Below are positions 17,641 through 26,433 of a stretch of 62,843 nt of DNA, in pieces. Each line of letters opens with the position of its first letter. The first letter of the stretch is position 1. A program made the position numbers and the translations under genes. The stretch covers positions 1 to 62,843 of the forward strand of contig JBHELD010000064.1 of assembly GCA_046263255.1 (NCBI GenBank). Reading direction: 5' to 3'. Source of the stretch: JALZEG01 sp046263255. GTDB taxonomy: Bacteria; Actinomycetota; CADDZG01; WHSQ01. The notes beneath the pieces are model-generated. The model was given only the letters and a program-made list of their open reading frames with translations. It was not told the DNA's origin and searched no databases.

Positions 17641-19614
17641 GTGCCGCGTCTCGTCAGAGCGATGCTGGTCCTGGCGCTCGCCGCAGCGCTGCTGCCGGCG
17701 TACCTCGCGGTCCCCGCGGCGGCGACCCACGACAACCTCCCCGGCTGCGCGAAGGAGCGGATCACCGGCTACATCCCGGTGGCGCAGGGGACGCTCGACG
17801 CGACCGAGCTCCACTACCAGGTGCTCCTCCCGAAGGACGAGATCGCCGGGCCGGGACCGTACTCCGCGGTCATGGACTACTCCGGGTACCAGCCGGGGCT
17901 CCACGTCTGGGACGGGCTCGACGACCACTTCACGTGCGAGGGCTACGCGGTGATCGGGCTCAACATCCGCGGCACCGGCTGCTCCGGCGGCGACTTCGAC
18001 TACTTCGAGCCCCGCCAGGCCGAGGACGGGCGCGAGGCGATCGAGTTCCTCGTGAAGCAGCCGTGGTCGAACGGCCGCGTCGCGATGGTCGGCAAGTCGT
18101 ATCCCGGGATCACTCAGCTGTTCGTCGCGGGGCAGCCGCTCGAGCGCGGGGGCGAGGTGGACGGGCCGGACGGGCTCGTCGCGCTCGTGCCGGGTCACGT
18201 CTTCGGCGACCTGTACCGCGACGTCCCGTACCCGGGCGGGATCATGAACGTCACGTTCGCCGCCGGGTGGTCGGCCGGACGGATCTACGAGCCGTTCCAG
18301 GCCCCCATCGAGAACCAGGTGAACCGGCGCGAGCTCGACCCGAAGTGCACCGCTAACACCGCGCACCACGCCGCGAACCCGCCGCAGAACCCGTTCGTGA
18401 AGGCGCTCTACAACCACTTCGACGGCGACCTCTTCTACGAGCGGTCGCCGTGGTACTGGACCGACAACATCGCCGTCCCCACGTTCTTGATCGAGTCGTG
18501 GCAGGACGAGCAGGTCGGGAGCCGCGCGACGAACCTGATCGAGCGCTTCAGGCCGGGCCTCGAGTGGCGCGCGCTCTTCACGAACGGCGACCACGGCGAG
18601 TACTACGGGTCGCACGTCCTGCCGTACGTCGACGAGTTCCTGAGCTTCTACCTCGCCCGCGAGGTCCCGCCGAGCTACCAGGGCGGGACCGTCACCGAGT
18701 TCGTCCCGCATACCGACCCGCGCCATGTCAACCCGCCGGGAACGAAGAGCAAGGGCTCCTACATCACGCGGCCCGAGACGTTCGAGGAGGCGCTCGCCCG
18801 CTACGAGAGCGGCGATCCCGTGCGCATCAACTGGGAGACCGGCGCGGGCGGCGGGCGCAATCCCGCGTGGACCGAGACGTACTCGCAGTGGCCGCCTGCG
18901 AGCCAGACGGCGTGGCGTCTCCACTTCGGCTCCGACGGGAGCATGTCTCCGTCGCCCGATCCCGACGGCGGGACCGTGGAGTACCGCTACGCGCCCGGGG
19001 TGGGCACGCAGGCGCGCGGAGGCTACAAGCTAACCGGCGCGCTGCCCGACCAGACGAAGGCGTCGTGGAGCGAGACGCCGCCCGAGGGGACGTTCGCGCT
19101 GTTCGAGACCGCGGCCCTCGAGTCCGACAGGCTGATGGCGGGCTCCGCTTCCGTCGACCTGCTCGTCTCGTCCACGGCTCCCGACACGGACTTCCAGGTG
19201 ACGCTCAGCGAGGTGCGCCCCGACGGCAAGGAGGTGTTCGTCCAGCAGGGCTGGCTGCGCGCCAGCCACCGCAAGGAGGACGCGGGGCTGACGACGCCCA
19301 CGCGTCCGTACCAGACGCACGTGGCAACGGACGCGCAGCCGCTCGCGCCCGGCGTCCCCGCCGAGCTCTCGATCGAGATCTTCCCGTTCGCGCACGCGTT
19401 CCGCGCGGGCTCGAAGATCAGGCTCTACGTCGAGGCGCCGCACGTGAAGCCCGACCTGTGGGGCTTCGCGCTGCTGCCGGCTCCGGCGGTGAACACGATC
19501 CACGTCGCGGGATCGTCGGTCGCGCTGCCGCTGCTCGAGGGGGCGGCGGCGCGCACGGGGTATCCGGGTTGCTCGCTGCGCAACCAGCCCTGCCGTAACG
19601 TCTTCCAGCCCTAG
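17641..19614 (+). CDS. secreted CocE/NonD-family (X-Pro dipeptidyl-peptidase S15) hydrolase
   Basis: 657 residues from a GTG with GGAGG seven bases upstream and a signal peptide (MLVLALAAALLPAYLAVPAAA). The alpha/beta hydrolase core shows a strand-turn with RGTGCSGGDFDYF, the nucleophile elbow GKSYPG (Ser), and later a C-terminal jelly-roll domain (DTDFQVTLSEVRPDGKEVFVQ, PGVPAELSIEIFP) typical of CocE/NonD and S15 enzymes. Substrates of the family include esters, acyl amides and X-Pro peptides; not predictable here. The stop codon abuts the stop of the converging lipoprotein gene with no intervening base. Confidence 0.88.
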   Translation: MPRLVRAMLVLALAAALLPAYLAVPAAATHDNLPGCAKERITGYIPVAQGTLDATELHYQVLLPKDEIAGPGPYSAVMDYSGYQPGLHVWDGLDDHFTCEGYAVIGLNIRGTGCSGGDFDYFEPRQAEDGREAIEFLVKQPWSNGRVAMVGKSYPGITQLFVAGQPLERGGEVDGPDGLVALVPGHVFGDLYRDVPYPGGIMNVTFAAGWSAGRIYEPFQAPIENQVNRRELDPKCTANTAHHAANPPQNPFVKALYNHFDGDLFYERSPWYWTDNIAVPTFLIESWQDEQVGSRATNLIERFRPGLEWRALFTNGDHGEYYGSHVLPYVDEFLSFYLAREVPPSYQGGTVTEFVPHTDPRHVNPPGTKSKGSYITRPETFEEALARYESGDPVRINWETGAGGGRNPAWTETYSQWPPASQTAWRLHFGSDGSMSPSPDPDGGTVEYRYAPGVGTQARGGYKLTGALPDQTKASWSETPPEGTFALFETAALESDRLMAGSASVDLLVSSTAPDTDFQVTLSEVRPDGKEVFVQQGWLRASHRKEDAGLTTPTRPYQTHVATDAQPLAPGVPAELSIEIFPFAHAFRAGSKIRLYVEAPHVKPDLWGFALLPAPAVNTIHVAGSSVALPLLEGAAARTGYPGCSLRNQPCRNVFQP

Positions 19615-19962
19615 CTACTCGTCCAGGTGGATCGCCGCCACCACCGGTGATGCCCTCAGCTTCTTCAGCGCGCGTTCGGTCAGCTCGAGCGCGAGCCGCG
19701 GCGAGGTCTCGTACCTGGCGGTGATCGTGACGCCGCGCCCGAGCTCCGCGAGGAGCGCTCGCTGGGCCATGACGACCTTCCGCGCGTCCCACGTCCCGTC
19801 CGGCTCCCGCTCGACGGCGAGATCCACGACGACGGCGACGGTTCCCTCCCGCCGGGCGGTGTCGAGTAGCGGATCGACGGCGGGCGGCGCCGAGGGGGCC
19901 GCGGGTTCGCCGCCGCTGCACGCGGTGGTGACGAGCAGCGCGATCAGGAACCAGCGACGCAT
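19615..19962 (-). CDS. small lipoprotein resembling a free subtilisin propeptide
   Basis: 115 residues. A lipoprotein signal ends at the lipobox VTTAC, followed by a Pro/Ala linker. The remaining 85 residues (TVAVVVDLAVE, MAQRALLAELG, ARYETSPRLALELTERALKKL, ASPVVAAIHLDE, read as separate elements) follow the strand-helix-strand-helix-strand pattern of the I9-like prodomains that precede many bacterial subtilases, including the closing V-A-x-I-x-x-D. No protease domain is attached. It could be an exported protease inhibitor or chaperone anchored to the membrane, possibly for a subtilase encoded elsewhere in the window; that is inference. Promoter presumably in the 237-bp gap upstream, where no gene is seen. 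Confidence 0.68.
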   Translation of the reverse strand: MRRWFLIALLVTTACSGGEPAAPSAPPAVDPLLDTARREGTVAVVVDLAVEREPDGTWDARKVVMAQRALLAELGRGVTITARYETSPRLALELTERALKKLRASPVVAAIHLDE

Positions 19963-20199
19963 GTGCCTGACTCCTTCTAACCGCCGGCTGGCGCCGTAAG
20001 GACGTCATTCTCGCAGAGCGCCATGCGCATCGAGGCCCTTGGCGGTAACGGCGGTCATCGAGTATGTGATCGGTCCCGCTTTCCGGGACTAATTCGATAG
20101 TCCGCGAATGACGCGGATGGACTGGCTTCGACGTCATCCTCGGACGACCGACGACTTGGTGGCGACGCCGGACGACCCGGCAGGAAGGCGAACGAAAGC

Positions 20200-21690
20200 C
20201 TAGACGAGGGCGCAGCCCCCCGACCTCCGCGGGTCGTACGCCGCGTCCACCTCGCCGTCGTCCGTCACCGACGCGACCTGGACCGCCCCGAAGTACATGT
20301 GTATGTCGTCGTAGGGGAGCGGGTTGTACCCGACCTCGGCGCCCGGGATCCCCGGCTCGTAGCACAGCAGCTCACCCGTCGGCCGCGAGTCGAGGTGGAT
20401 GCGCGGCCCCGCCACGGCCTCTTGCAACGACGCTCCGTCGACCGCGAGCCGTACGAGCGTCTGCGCGATCGCGGTCACGATGCGGTCCGCGCCGGGGGAG
20501 CCGATCGCCACCGTCTTGCCGTCGCCGCGGGCGATCGTCGGCGTCATGTTCGAGTGACAGCGGGTCCCCGGAGGCAGGCCGTGCGCACCGAACGGATTGA
20601 GCTCCTCCTCGCCGAGCGTGTTGTTCAGCAGGATCCCGTTCACGCAGAGCCCGGCGCCGTAACCGTTCGACTCCGTGATCGAGCACGCGTACCCACCGGC
20701 GTCGGCGCTCGACGCGTGCGTGGTGTCGGGGGAGGGCCGGCGCGTCAGACCCTTCAGCGCCTCGTCGAACTTCGCGGCGATCCCGTCGGGGTCCTGGTAG
20801 TGCTCGGCGCGGTAGCCGATCGCCGCACGCTGGGCCTCGACGAGAGCCCTGGCGCGCGTTAGCGGATCGCCGAGGGCCGCGTCGCCGAGCAGCGCCAGCA
20901 TGTGGACGAGCACCGCGCCGCCGACGGCCGGAGGGGGGTTCGCCTCGATCCGCCAGCCCCACGCGTCGGTCCCGACGGGCGAACGCACCTCGGCCCTGTA
21001 CGCCTTGAGGTCGGACAGCCCCAGAAAGCCTCCGTCGCGCGCGATCGCGTCGCCGACGGCGGCCGCGATGTCGCCGCTGTAGAAGACCTCCGGCCCCTGG
21101 TGCGCGATCCGCTCGAGCGCGTCGGCGAGATCGGGCTGACGCAACGTCTCGCCCTCCAGCATCGGCCGCCCGTCGACCAGGAACAGGTCGCGCGACCCGT
21201 CGAACTGCGACCAGATCTCCTTCCACGTGACCGACAGGTAGTACGCGGACGTCTTGGGGAAAGGCAGCCCCTCGCGCGCGACGCGGATCGCGCCCTGGAA
21301 CAGGGCCGGCCATTCGATCCGGCCGTGACGCTCCCATGCCGTGCGCACCGCGGCGAGGACGCCCGGCACGGCGACCGACCCTCCGCCGATTCCCGTGTAC
21401 ATGCCGTTCGAGTACTCGAGGTACGTGCGCCTGACGCCCTGGTTCGGCGCGGACGGCCGGCTGTGGGGCATCGCGTTGTTGCCGTCGATCACCTCCACGT
21501 CACCGGCGGGCGTGCGAACGGCGACGAAGCCGGATCCCGCCAGAGAGGTGAAGAACGGCTCGGCCACCCACCCGGTGATGGCCGCGGCGAGGCACGCGTC
21601 GACCGCGTTGCCGCCCTGCCGCGCGACCTCGGCCGCGGACTCCGTGCCCGATCCGTTGCCCGCAGCAATCGCGAGACGCGGCTTCGACAT
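20200..21690 (-). CDS. ggt: gamma-glutamyltransferase family protein
   Basis: 496 residues. The N-terminal AAGNGSGTESAAEVARQGGNAVDACLAA region (given here in parts: GGNAVDACLAAA) and the FTSLAGSGF block are diagnostic, and the autoprocessing site lies at PDTTHASSADAGG, where the first Thr of the small subunit becomes the nucleophile. The gly-rich GSPGADRIV motif near the C-terminus completes the active site. No signal peptide is evident, unlike most periplasmic GGTs, so it may be a cytoplasmic glutathione/acivicin-insensitive type or a cephalosporin-acylase-like relative. It lies back to back with the SRPBCC gene, 42 bp apart. Confidence 0.88.
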   Translation of the reverse strand: MSKPRLAIAAGNGSGTESAAEVARQGGNAVDACLAAAITGWVAEPFFTSLAGSGFVAVRTPAGDVEVIDGNNAMPHSRPSAPNQGVRRTYLEYSNGMYTGIGGGSVAVPGVLAAVRTAWERHGRIEWPALFQGAIRVAREGLPFPKTSAYYLSVTWKEIWSQFDGSRDLFLVDGRPMLEGETLRQPDLADALERIAHQGPEVFYSGDIAAAVGDAIARDGGFLGLSDLKAYRAEVRSPVGTDAWGWRIEANPPPAVGGAVLVHMLALLGDAALGDPLTRARALVEAQRAAIGYRAEHYQDPDGIAAKFDEALKGLTRRPSPDTTHASSADAGGYACSITESNGYGAGLCVNGILLNNTLGEEELNPFGAHGLPPGTRCHSNMTPTIARGDGKTVAIGSPGADRIVTAIAQTLVRLAVDGASLQEAVAGPRIHLDSRPTGELLCYEPGIPGAEVGYNPLPYDDIHMYFGAVQVASVTDDGEVDAAYDPRRSGGCALV

Positions 21691-21732
21691 GGGGCGACCT
21701 TAGCCGCTCCCGCACGCCCCTAGACTCGTCCA

Positions 21733-22182
21733 ATGCGCGGCCACAGAAGGATCGACATCGAGGTCTCGCGCACCGCTCGATGCGAGCCGGAGGCGGTGAT
21801 GGACCTGGTGCGCGACCCGCGGACGTGGCCCGAGTGGCAGCCGGAGATCCTGCTCGCAGAGGGTCCCGAGCGACTCGGACCCGGCGACGACGTCTATGGG
21901 CACGCGTCGATGCTCGGCTTCCGCGTGGAGGGCCACAGCAAGACGGTCGGAGTCTCGGACGAGTCGTACGACGAGGACGTGGTCGTCGGGGTCCGGATGC
22001 GGATCGTCTACGGAACCCGGCGCGACGCGCGCGGCCGCACCGTCGTCACGCGCAGGCTCTCGGCACTGTTGCCCGGAGGAGTCGCGGGGCGGCTGCTCTC
22101 GTTCTTCCTGAAGCGGCGTCTGACCGCGATGCAGCACGGCGTCGTGGAAGAGCTGGTGCGGCGTGCGGAACGGCGAAGCTAG
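21733..22182 (+). CDS. SRPBCC (START/Bet v1-like) family protein
   Basis: 149 residues with the family's alternating pattern: an early ARCEPEAVMDLVRDP helix, WPEWQPEI, a central beta sheet (DDVYGHASMLGFRVEGH, EDVVVGVRMRIVYG) and a long C-terminal helix ending TAMQHGVVEELVRRAE. Such proteins bind hydrophobic ligands or act as cyclases/aromatases; none can be assigned. Cytoplasmic. It is divergent from ggt and converges on the CBS-domain gene. Confidence 0.8.
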   Translation: MRGHRRIDIEVSRTARCEPEAVMDLVRDPRTWPEWQPEILLAEGPERLGPGDDVYGHASMLGFRVEGHSKTVGVSDESYDEDVVVGVRMRIVYGTRRDARGRTVVTRRLSALLPGGVAGRLLSFFLKRRLTAMQHGVVEELVRRAERRS

Positions 22183-22224
22183 TCCGATTGCTCGAAACGA
22201 CCAGACGAAGAAGAAGAGGTGAAG

Positions 22225-22635
22225 CTAGGCCCTCGTGCCGTCGGAGGTCACCATCTCCGTCATCGCCGACATCAGGTCGCGCAGCGAGACGATCCCCACG
22301 GGGTCGCCCATCTCCATCACCAGGAGATGACGGAACCCGCCGTCGTTCATCGTCTTCACCGCCTTCAAGAGCTCCCACCCCGGCGCGCCGCTGATGACGT
22401 CGCGGGTCATCACCGCGTCGACGGTCATCTCGTCCATGTCGCCGTCCTCGGCGATGGCGCGAAGGACGTCGCGCTCGGTCACGATCCCGGCGACGCGCTC
22501 GTTCTCGACGACGACGGCGCACCCGACGCTCCTGTCGGTCATGACCTTCGCCGCCCGCCTCAGGGTGCTCGTCGGGCCGACGGTGACGAGGTGGCGGATC
22601 GCGACGTCCCTGAGGAGCTTCATGGGCGACATCAT
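22225..22635 (-). CDS. CBS-domain pair protein
   Basis: 136 residues made almost entirely of two CBS motifs (LVTVGPTSTLRRAAKVM ... GIVTERDVLRAIAEDGD and MTRDVISGAP ... VGIVSLRDLMSAM). CBS pairs bind adenosine nucleotides and regulate partner enzymes or channels. Nothing else is attached, so it acts as a stand-alone regulatory module. There are start candidates at 22635, 22632 and 22623 (MMSPM); the first is used but none has a strong ribosome site. It is head to head with nfo. Confidence 0.88.
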   Translation of the reverse strand: MMSPMKLLRDVAIRHLVTVGPTSTLRRAAKVMTDRSVGCAVVVENERVAGIVTERDVLRAIAEDGDMDEMTVDAVMTRDVISGAPGWELLKAVKTMNDGGFRHLLVMEMGDPVGIVSLRDLMSAMTEMVTSDGTRA

Positions 22636-22692
22636 CTGCCAAAGGCGGCCCGCCGGGCAAGCGGGCCTAGCCCCATCGGCTAGCTTCAGGGC

Positions 22693-23442
22693 GTGATCAT
22701 CGGCGCGCACGTCCCCTCGCAGGCGCCTCTCGAAGAGGCCGCACAGGTGGGGGCGGACTGCATCCAGATGTTCGTCGGGCCGCCGCAGAGCTTCAAGAAG
22801 CCCCCGCCGCGCCCCGACGCCACCGCGCTCCGGGAGTCGCCGCTCCCGGTCTACGTCCACGCGCCGTATCTGATCAACGTCGCGTCGCCGAACAACCGGA
22901 TCCGGATCCCGTCGCGCAAGATCCTCACGGACACCCTCGAGCGGGCCGCGGAGGTCGGCGCCGTCGGCGTCATCGTGCACGCCGGTCATGCCGAGGACGA
23001 CGTCGAGCGCGGGTTCATACGCTGGCGCAAATGCTTCGAGGAGGTCGAGGCGCCGGTGCCGATCCTCATCGAGAACACCGCCGGCGGGACGAACGCGATG
23101 GGCCGGCAGATCGACGTGCTCGCGCGCCTGTTCGAGCATCTCGACGGCTTCGATGCGCGCTTCTGCTTCGACACCTGTCACGCCCACGCGGCGGGCGAGG
23201 ATCTCACCGGCGTGGTCGAGAGGGTGCTCAAGGCGACGGGGCGCGTCGACCTGCTGCACGCCAACAGCTCCCGTGACGAGCCGGGCACGGGCGCCGACCG
23301 CCACGCGAGCTTCGCCGCGGGCAAGATGGACCCGCAGGCGATCCTCGAGATGGTCCAGGCCGCCGGCGCGCCGGCGGTCATCTGCGAGACGCCGTGGGCG
23401 ACGATCGCCGACGACATCGCGTGGTTGAGAGAGCGGCTCTAG
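22693..23442 (+). CDS. nfo: deoxyribonuclease IV (AP endonuclease)
   Basis: 249 residues from a GTG. The TIM-barrel metal ligands of endonuclease IV are present: GAHV near the N-terminus, VHAPYLINVA, VHAGH, the Glu of LIENTAGG, FDTCHAHAAG, DRHASF and the closing ICETPW. It cleaves at abasic sites in DNA for base excision repair. At about 250 residues it is slightly shorter than E. coli Nfo (285), as is usual for this branch. Single gene, followed by the lamin-tail gene 43 bp downstream. Confidence 0.92.
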   Translation: MIIGAHVPSQAPLEEAAQVGADCIQMFVGPPQSFKKPPPRPDATALRESPLPVYVHAPYLINVASPNNRIRIPSRKILTDTLERAAEVGAVGVIVHAGHAEDDVERGFIRWRKCFEEVEAPVPILIENTAGGTNAMGRQIDVLARLFEHLDGFDARFCFDTCHAHAAGEDLTGVVERVLKATGRVDLLHANSSRDEPGTGADRHASFAAGKMDPQAILEMVQAAGAPAVICETPWATIADDIAWLRERL

Positions 23443-23485
23443 GCGGTTCGATCGCACGGGAGCCGCGTCGGGAGGAGGCGATCCG

Positions 23486-23956
23486 ATGTTCCGCCGCACC
23501 GTGTTGACGATGTTCGTGACGCTCGCGGCGAGCAGCGCCGTGCCTGCCCACGCGCAGGTGACGTTCACGCACGTGTACTTCAACCCGCCGGGGAAGGACG
23601 ACGGCTCGAACAAGAGCCTCAACAAGGAGCTCGTCGTGCTCGTGAACGACGGATCGAAGGCGCGGCGCCTGCGAGGATGGACGATCGTCGACAAGGGCGG
23701 CGACCATAGGTACCGGATACCGCGGATCAAGCTCGGCCCCGGCGACACGATGAGGCTCAGGACCGGGAGCGGCAAGGACTACGGCGTGACGGGCTGCAAC
23801 GGCGCCTGCCACACCCAGCACGTGCTGCACTGGGGGCTGGACGAGTACGTCTGGGACAACGCCGGCGACGCGGCTCGGCTGAAGGATCGCCGCGGGCGCC
23901 TCGTCGACAGGTGCCGCTACGGCGAGAAGGCGAGCAGCCCCAAGGAATGCGACTAG
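23486..23956 (+). CDS. secreted lamin-tail domain (LTD) protein
   Basis: 156 residues, signal peptide to about residue 23 (AASSAVPAHA). The mature part is one Ig-like lamin-tail domain: NKELVVLVNDG, LRGWTIVDKGG, RYRIPRIKLGPGDTMRL, YVWDNAGDAARL, and the final CRYGEKA. LTD domains occur in secreted bacterial nucleases and surface proteins, probably for binding; no catalytic domain is attached. The domain fills the whole mature protein. Possibly co-transcribed with nfo. Confidence 0.88.
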   Translation: MFRRTVLTMFVTLAASSAVPAHAQVTFTHVYFNPPGKDDGSNKSLNKELVVLVNDGSKARRLRGWTIVDKGGDHRYRIPRIKLGPGDTMRLRTGSGKDYGVTGCNGACHTQHVLHWGLDEYVWDNAGDAARLKDRRGRLVDRCRYGEKASSPKECD

Positions 23957-23987
23957 CCGGTCGGCGCTGCTCGATGCGGCAGCGGCT

Positions 23988-24443
23988 CTAGACCTTCACC
24001 GAGGACAGCAACGACGCCACGTGGCCGCGCGCGTTGACGCCGTACAGGGCCTCGATCACGGTGCCGTCCCCGTCGATCACGAACGTCGAGCGGACGATGC
24101 GCGGCTTCTTGCCCTCGCGCTCCTCGGCCACCCCGTACGCCCGTGCCATGGCGTAGTCCGAGTCCACCAGCAGCGGAAAGTTCAGCGAGTGCTTGTCGGA
24201 GAACCTCAGGTGCGACGCGGCGCCCTGCGGGCTCACCCCGAGCACCAGGTATCCCGCGGCCGCGAGGCCCGCCTGGGCGTCGCGGAAGTCGCACGCCTGG
24301 ACGGTGCAGCCGGGCGTGTCGTCCGCCGGGTAGAAGTACACGATCACCTTCTGCCCCCGCAGGTCTCCGAGGCTCCACTTCCTTCGCTCTCCGTCCTCGA
24401 GCGAGAAGTCCGGCGCCTTGTCGCCCCGTTCGAGCTTCGCCAC
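23988..24443 (-). CDS. bcp: thioredoxin-dependent peroxiredoxin (BCP type)
   Basis: 151 residues. The peroxidatic cysteine lies in the motif TPGCTVQAC with the second Cys five residues later, the atypical 2-Cys arrangement of bacterioferritin-comigratory proteins. The N-terminal GDKAPDFSLED and the RSTFVIDGDGTVIEAL block are typical. It reduces H2O2 and organic hydroperoxides in the cytoplasm using thioredoxin. It ends the minus-strand cluster gnd-clpS-DUF2017-bcp; the 9-bp gap from the DUF2017 stop suggests co-transcription. Confidence 0.94.
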   Translation of the reverse strand: MAKLERGDKAPDFSLEDGERRKWSLGDLRGQKVIVYFYPADDTPGCTVQACDFRDAQAGLAAAGYLVLGVSPQGAASHLRFSDKHSLNFPLLVDSDYAMARAYGVAEEREGKKPRIVRSTFVIDGDGTVIEALYGVNARGHVASLLSSVKV

Positions 24444-24452
24444 GTCTCCTCC

Positions 24453-24947
24453 TTATCCGTCCGGGCTCCCGCGCAGGGGGCCCACCCGCTGGAGGATCGA
24501 CTCCTGGATCCACCCGAGCCAGTGGAGCACCTCCCACGCGGGGGCATCCGGCGAGGCGGGGTCGACCTCCGCACCCATCTTCTCCTCCGTCACCCCCAGC
24601 CGCGTACCGACGGCGAGCCGCACGTCCGTCAGCCACGCGAGCCACGCGCTCGTCAGGTCCGGCGACATCTCGACGGTCGCGTCGCCCGCCGGGCCGAGGG
24701 ACTCGCCGACCATGCGCAACCCTTCGAGCTTCGACTTGCGGAGCTCGCTCCCCACCATCTCCTCGTAGGTGCTCGCGTCCTCCGGGTCCTCGTACGCATC
24801 CGGGAACAGCCGGGCGATCACCGGGTCCTCGCGCGGCACGTCCGCCTCGAGCAGGCGGCGCGACTCGTCGACGAGCTGTCGCAACAGTCCGGCTTCGTGC
24901 TCCTCGACGTGCAGGACCACGCCGTCGCCGGCCCCCCTTACGCGCAC
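24453..24947 (-). CDS. DUF2017 family protein
   Basis: 164 residues from a GTG one base after the clpS stop. This all-helical acidic protein (AGLLRQLVDESRRLLE, ARLFPDAYEDPEDA, the C-terminal VLHWLGWIQESILQ) is the DUF2017 family, found in Actinomycetota next to clpS; its function is unknown. The gene order and the single-base spacing imply translational coupling and a role linked to ClpS/Clp proteolysis or regulation, which is inference from context. Confidence 0.87.
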   Translation of the reverse strand: MRVRGAGDGVVLHVEEHEAGLLRQLVDESRRLLEADVPREDPVIARLFPDAYEDPEDASTYEEMVGSELRKSKLEGLRMVGESLGPAGDATVEMSPDLTSAWLAWLTDVRLAVGTRLGVTEEKMGAEVDPASPDAPAWEVLHWLGWIQESILQRVGPLRGSPDG

Positions 24948-24948
24948 G

Positions 24949-25257
24949 CTAGTCGCTCTTCGTGATCGTCGCCCACAGCCCGTGCGCGTGGAGCCGGAAG
25001 CAGTCGAACTCCGCCTTCTCCCGTGAGCCGCTCGAGACGACGGCCTTGCCCTTGTGGTGGACGTCGAGCATCAGCTTCGTCGCCTTGTCGTAGGAGTAGC
25101 CGAAGAGCTTCTGGAGAACCCACGTCACGTACGACATCAGGTTGATCGGGTCGTTCCAGACGACGACGAGCCATGGCCGTTCGAGGTCGTTCTCCTCGCC
25201 GGTGGTGCGTTCCTCGACCTCGTCCGGCGCGACCGCGGGCCGCACCGCCGCGCTCAC
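24949..25257 (-). CDS. clpS: ATP-dependent Clp protease adaptor ClpS
   Basis: 102 residues from a GTG that overlaps the gnd stop (GTGA), with AAGGAG nine bases upstream inside gnd. The ClpS core is clear: LVVVWNDPINLMSYV, then LQKLFGY, KATKLMLDVHHKGKAVV and the C-terminal LHAHGLWATI. The Asn-Asp pair and Leu/Met residues for N-degron recognition are present. ClpS delivers N-end-rule substrates to ClpC/ClpA. Coupling with gnd is an unusual neighbourhood but the clpS-DUF2017 pair is normal for Actinomycetota. Confidence 0.94.
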   Translation of the reverse strand: MSAAVRPAVAPDEVEERTTGEENDLERPWLVVVWNDPINLMSYVTWVLQKLFGYSYDKATKLMLDVHHKGKAVVSSGSREKAEFDCFRLHAHGLWATITKSD

Positions 25258-26153
25258 GGGAGCTCCTTCACACCGTGACCCCCGAACTCCTTGCGCAGCG
25301 CGGCCACGAGCTTGTTCGCGAACGACGAGTCCTGGCGCGACGCGAACCGCTCGAACAGCGCCAGCGCGATCAGCGGCGCGGGGACCGCGTGCTCTATCGC
25401 GTACTCGAGGGTCCAGCGCCCCTCTCCGGAGTCCTCGACGTAGTCGTCGAGCCGTTCCAGCTCGGGGTCGCCGTCGAGCGCCCGCGCCGCGAGGTCGAGC
25501 AGCCACGACCGCACGACGCTGCCGTGGCGCCACAGCTCGGCGACCTGCGCGATATCGACGTCGTAGCCGCCACGGGCCATGAGCTGGAGCCCCTCGCCGT
25601 ACGCCTGCATCAACGCGTACTCGATCCCGTTGTGGACCATCTTGACGAAGTGGCCGGCGCCGGACGGACCCACTCGCGCGTATCCCCCCGGCGCCGCCAG
25701 CGTAGCCAGCGCCGGCTCGAGCCGGGCGAAGGCGTCGGCCGAGCCCCCGACCATCAGGCAGTAGCCCTCCCGGAGCCCCCAGACGCCGCCCGACGTGCCG
25801 CAGTCGACGAGCTCGATCCCCGACTCCGCGAGCCGGGCCGCTCGCGCGACGGTGTCGACGTGGCGGGAGTTCCCGCCGTCGACGACGACGTCGCCCGGCT
25901 CCAGCAGCTCGCCGAGCCGCGCGATCGTCTGTCCGGCTATCTCGCCCGCCGGGACCATCATCCACACGACCCGCGGGGGGCCCAGCTTCGACGCGATGGC
26001 GTCGAGGGACTCGGCCCCGATCGCTCCTTCCGCCACCAGTTGGTCGACCGCGGACGGGTCGACGTCGAAGACGAGCACCTCGTGGCTCCCGCCGAGGAGG
26101 CGCCGCGTCATGTTCGCGCCCATCCTGCCGAGGCCGACCATTCCTATCTGCAC
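25254..26153 (-). CDS. gnd: 6-phosphogluconate dehydrogenase, short (decarboxylating) form
   Basis: 299 residues, the short NAD-preferring GndA-like form rather than the 470-residue enzyme. It opens with the Rossmann motif GMVGLGRMGANM; the conserved DGGNSRHVDT, DCGTSGGVWG, GPSGAGHFVKMVHNGIEY (given only in these parts) and the Lys-Asn pair of the active site are present. It oxidises 6-phosphogluconate to ribulose 5-phosphate and CO2. First gene of the cluster with clpS, DUF2017 and bcp; 38 bp from the divergent HMA gene. Confidence 0.93.
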   Translation of the reverse strand: MQIGMVGLGRMGANMTRRLLGGSHEVLVFDVDPSAVDQLVAEGAIGAESLDAIASKLGPPRVVWMMVPAGEIAGQTIARLGELLEPGDVVVDGGNSRHVDTVARAARLAESGIELVDCGTSGGVWGLREGYCLMVGGSADAFARLEPALATLAAPGGYARVGPSGAGHFVKMVHNGIEYALMQAYGEGLQLMARGGYDVDIAQVAELWRHGSVVRSWLLDLAARALDGDPELERLDDYVEDSGEGRWTLEYAIEHAVPAPLIALALFERFASRQDSSFANKLVAALRKEFGGHGVKELP

Positions 26154-26191
26154 CGCGTCAAGAGTAGCCTTGGGCTTTCCCGGGAGGTTCG

Positions 26192-26398
26192 GTGCAAGAG
26201 ACGTTCGAGGTCCAGGACATCTCCTGCGACCACTGCAAGAGGACGATCGAAGACGCGCTGCGGCCGGTCGAGGGCGTGCAGCGAGCCGAGGTGAGCGTCC
26301 CGGCGAGGTCGGTCACGGTCGAGTGGCAGCCGGAGACCGTGGCGCGCGAGCGGGTCGTCGCGGCGATCGAGGACGCCGGCTACGGCGTCACCGCGTAA
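26192..26398 (+). CDS. heavy-metal-associated (HMA) domain copper chaperone-like protein
   Basis: 68 residues from a GTG with GGGAGG upstream. One HMA domain: ISCDHCKRTIEDAL carries the metal-binding C-x2-C, and the fold ends RVVAAIEDAGYGVTA. Such proteins carry Cu(I) to P-type ATPases or CsoR-type regulators in the cytoplasm. No ATPase or CsoR gene is adjacent, so the partner lies elsewhere. Confidence 0.9.
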   Translation: MQETFEVQDISCDHCKRTIEDALRPVEGVQRAEVSVPARSVTVEWQPETVARERVVAAIEDAGYGVTA

Positions 26399-26433
26399 AC
26401 GGATCGGAAAACCGCCGTCGAGGGGAGCAAGAG

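Noticed and set aside
15798..19614. Long Arg-rich frames opposite or shifted within the beta-helix and hydrolase genes
   Set aside because: Frame-shifted copies of real genes with no domain features.
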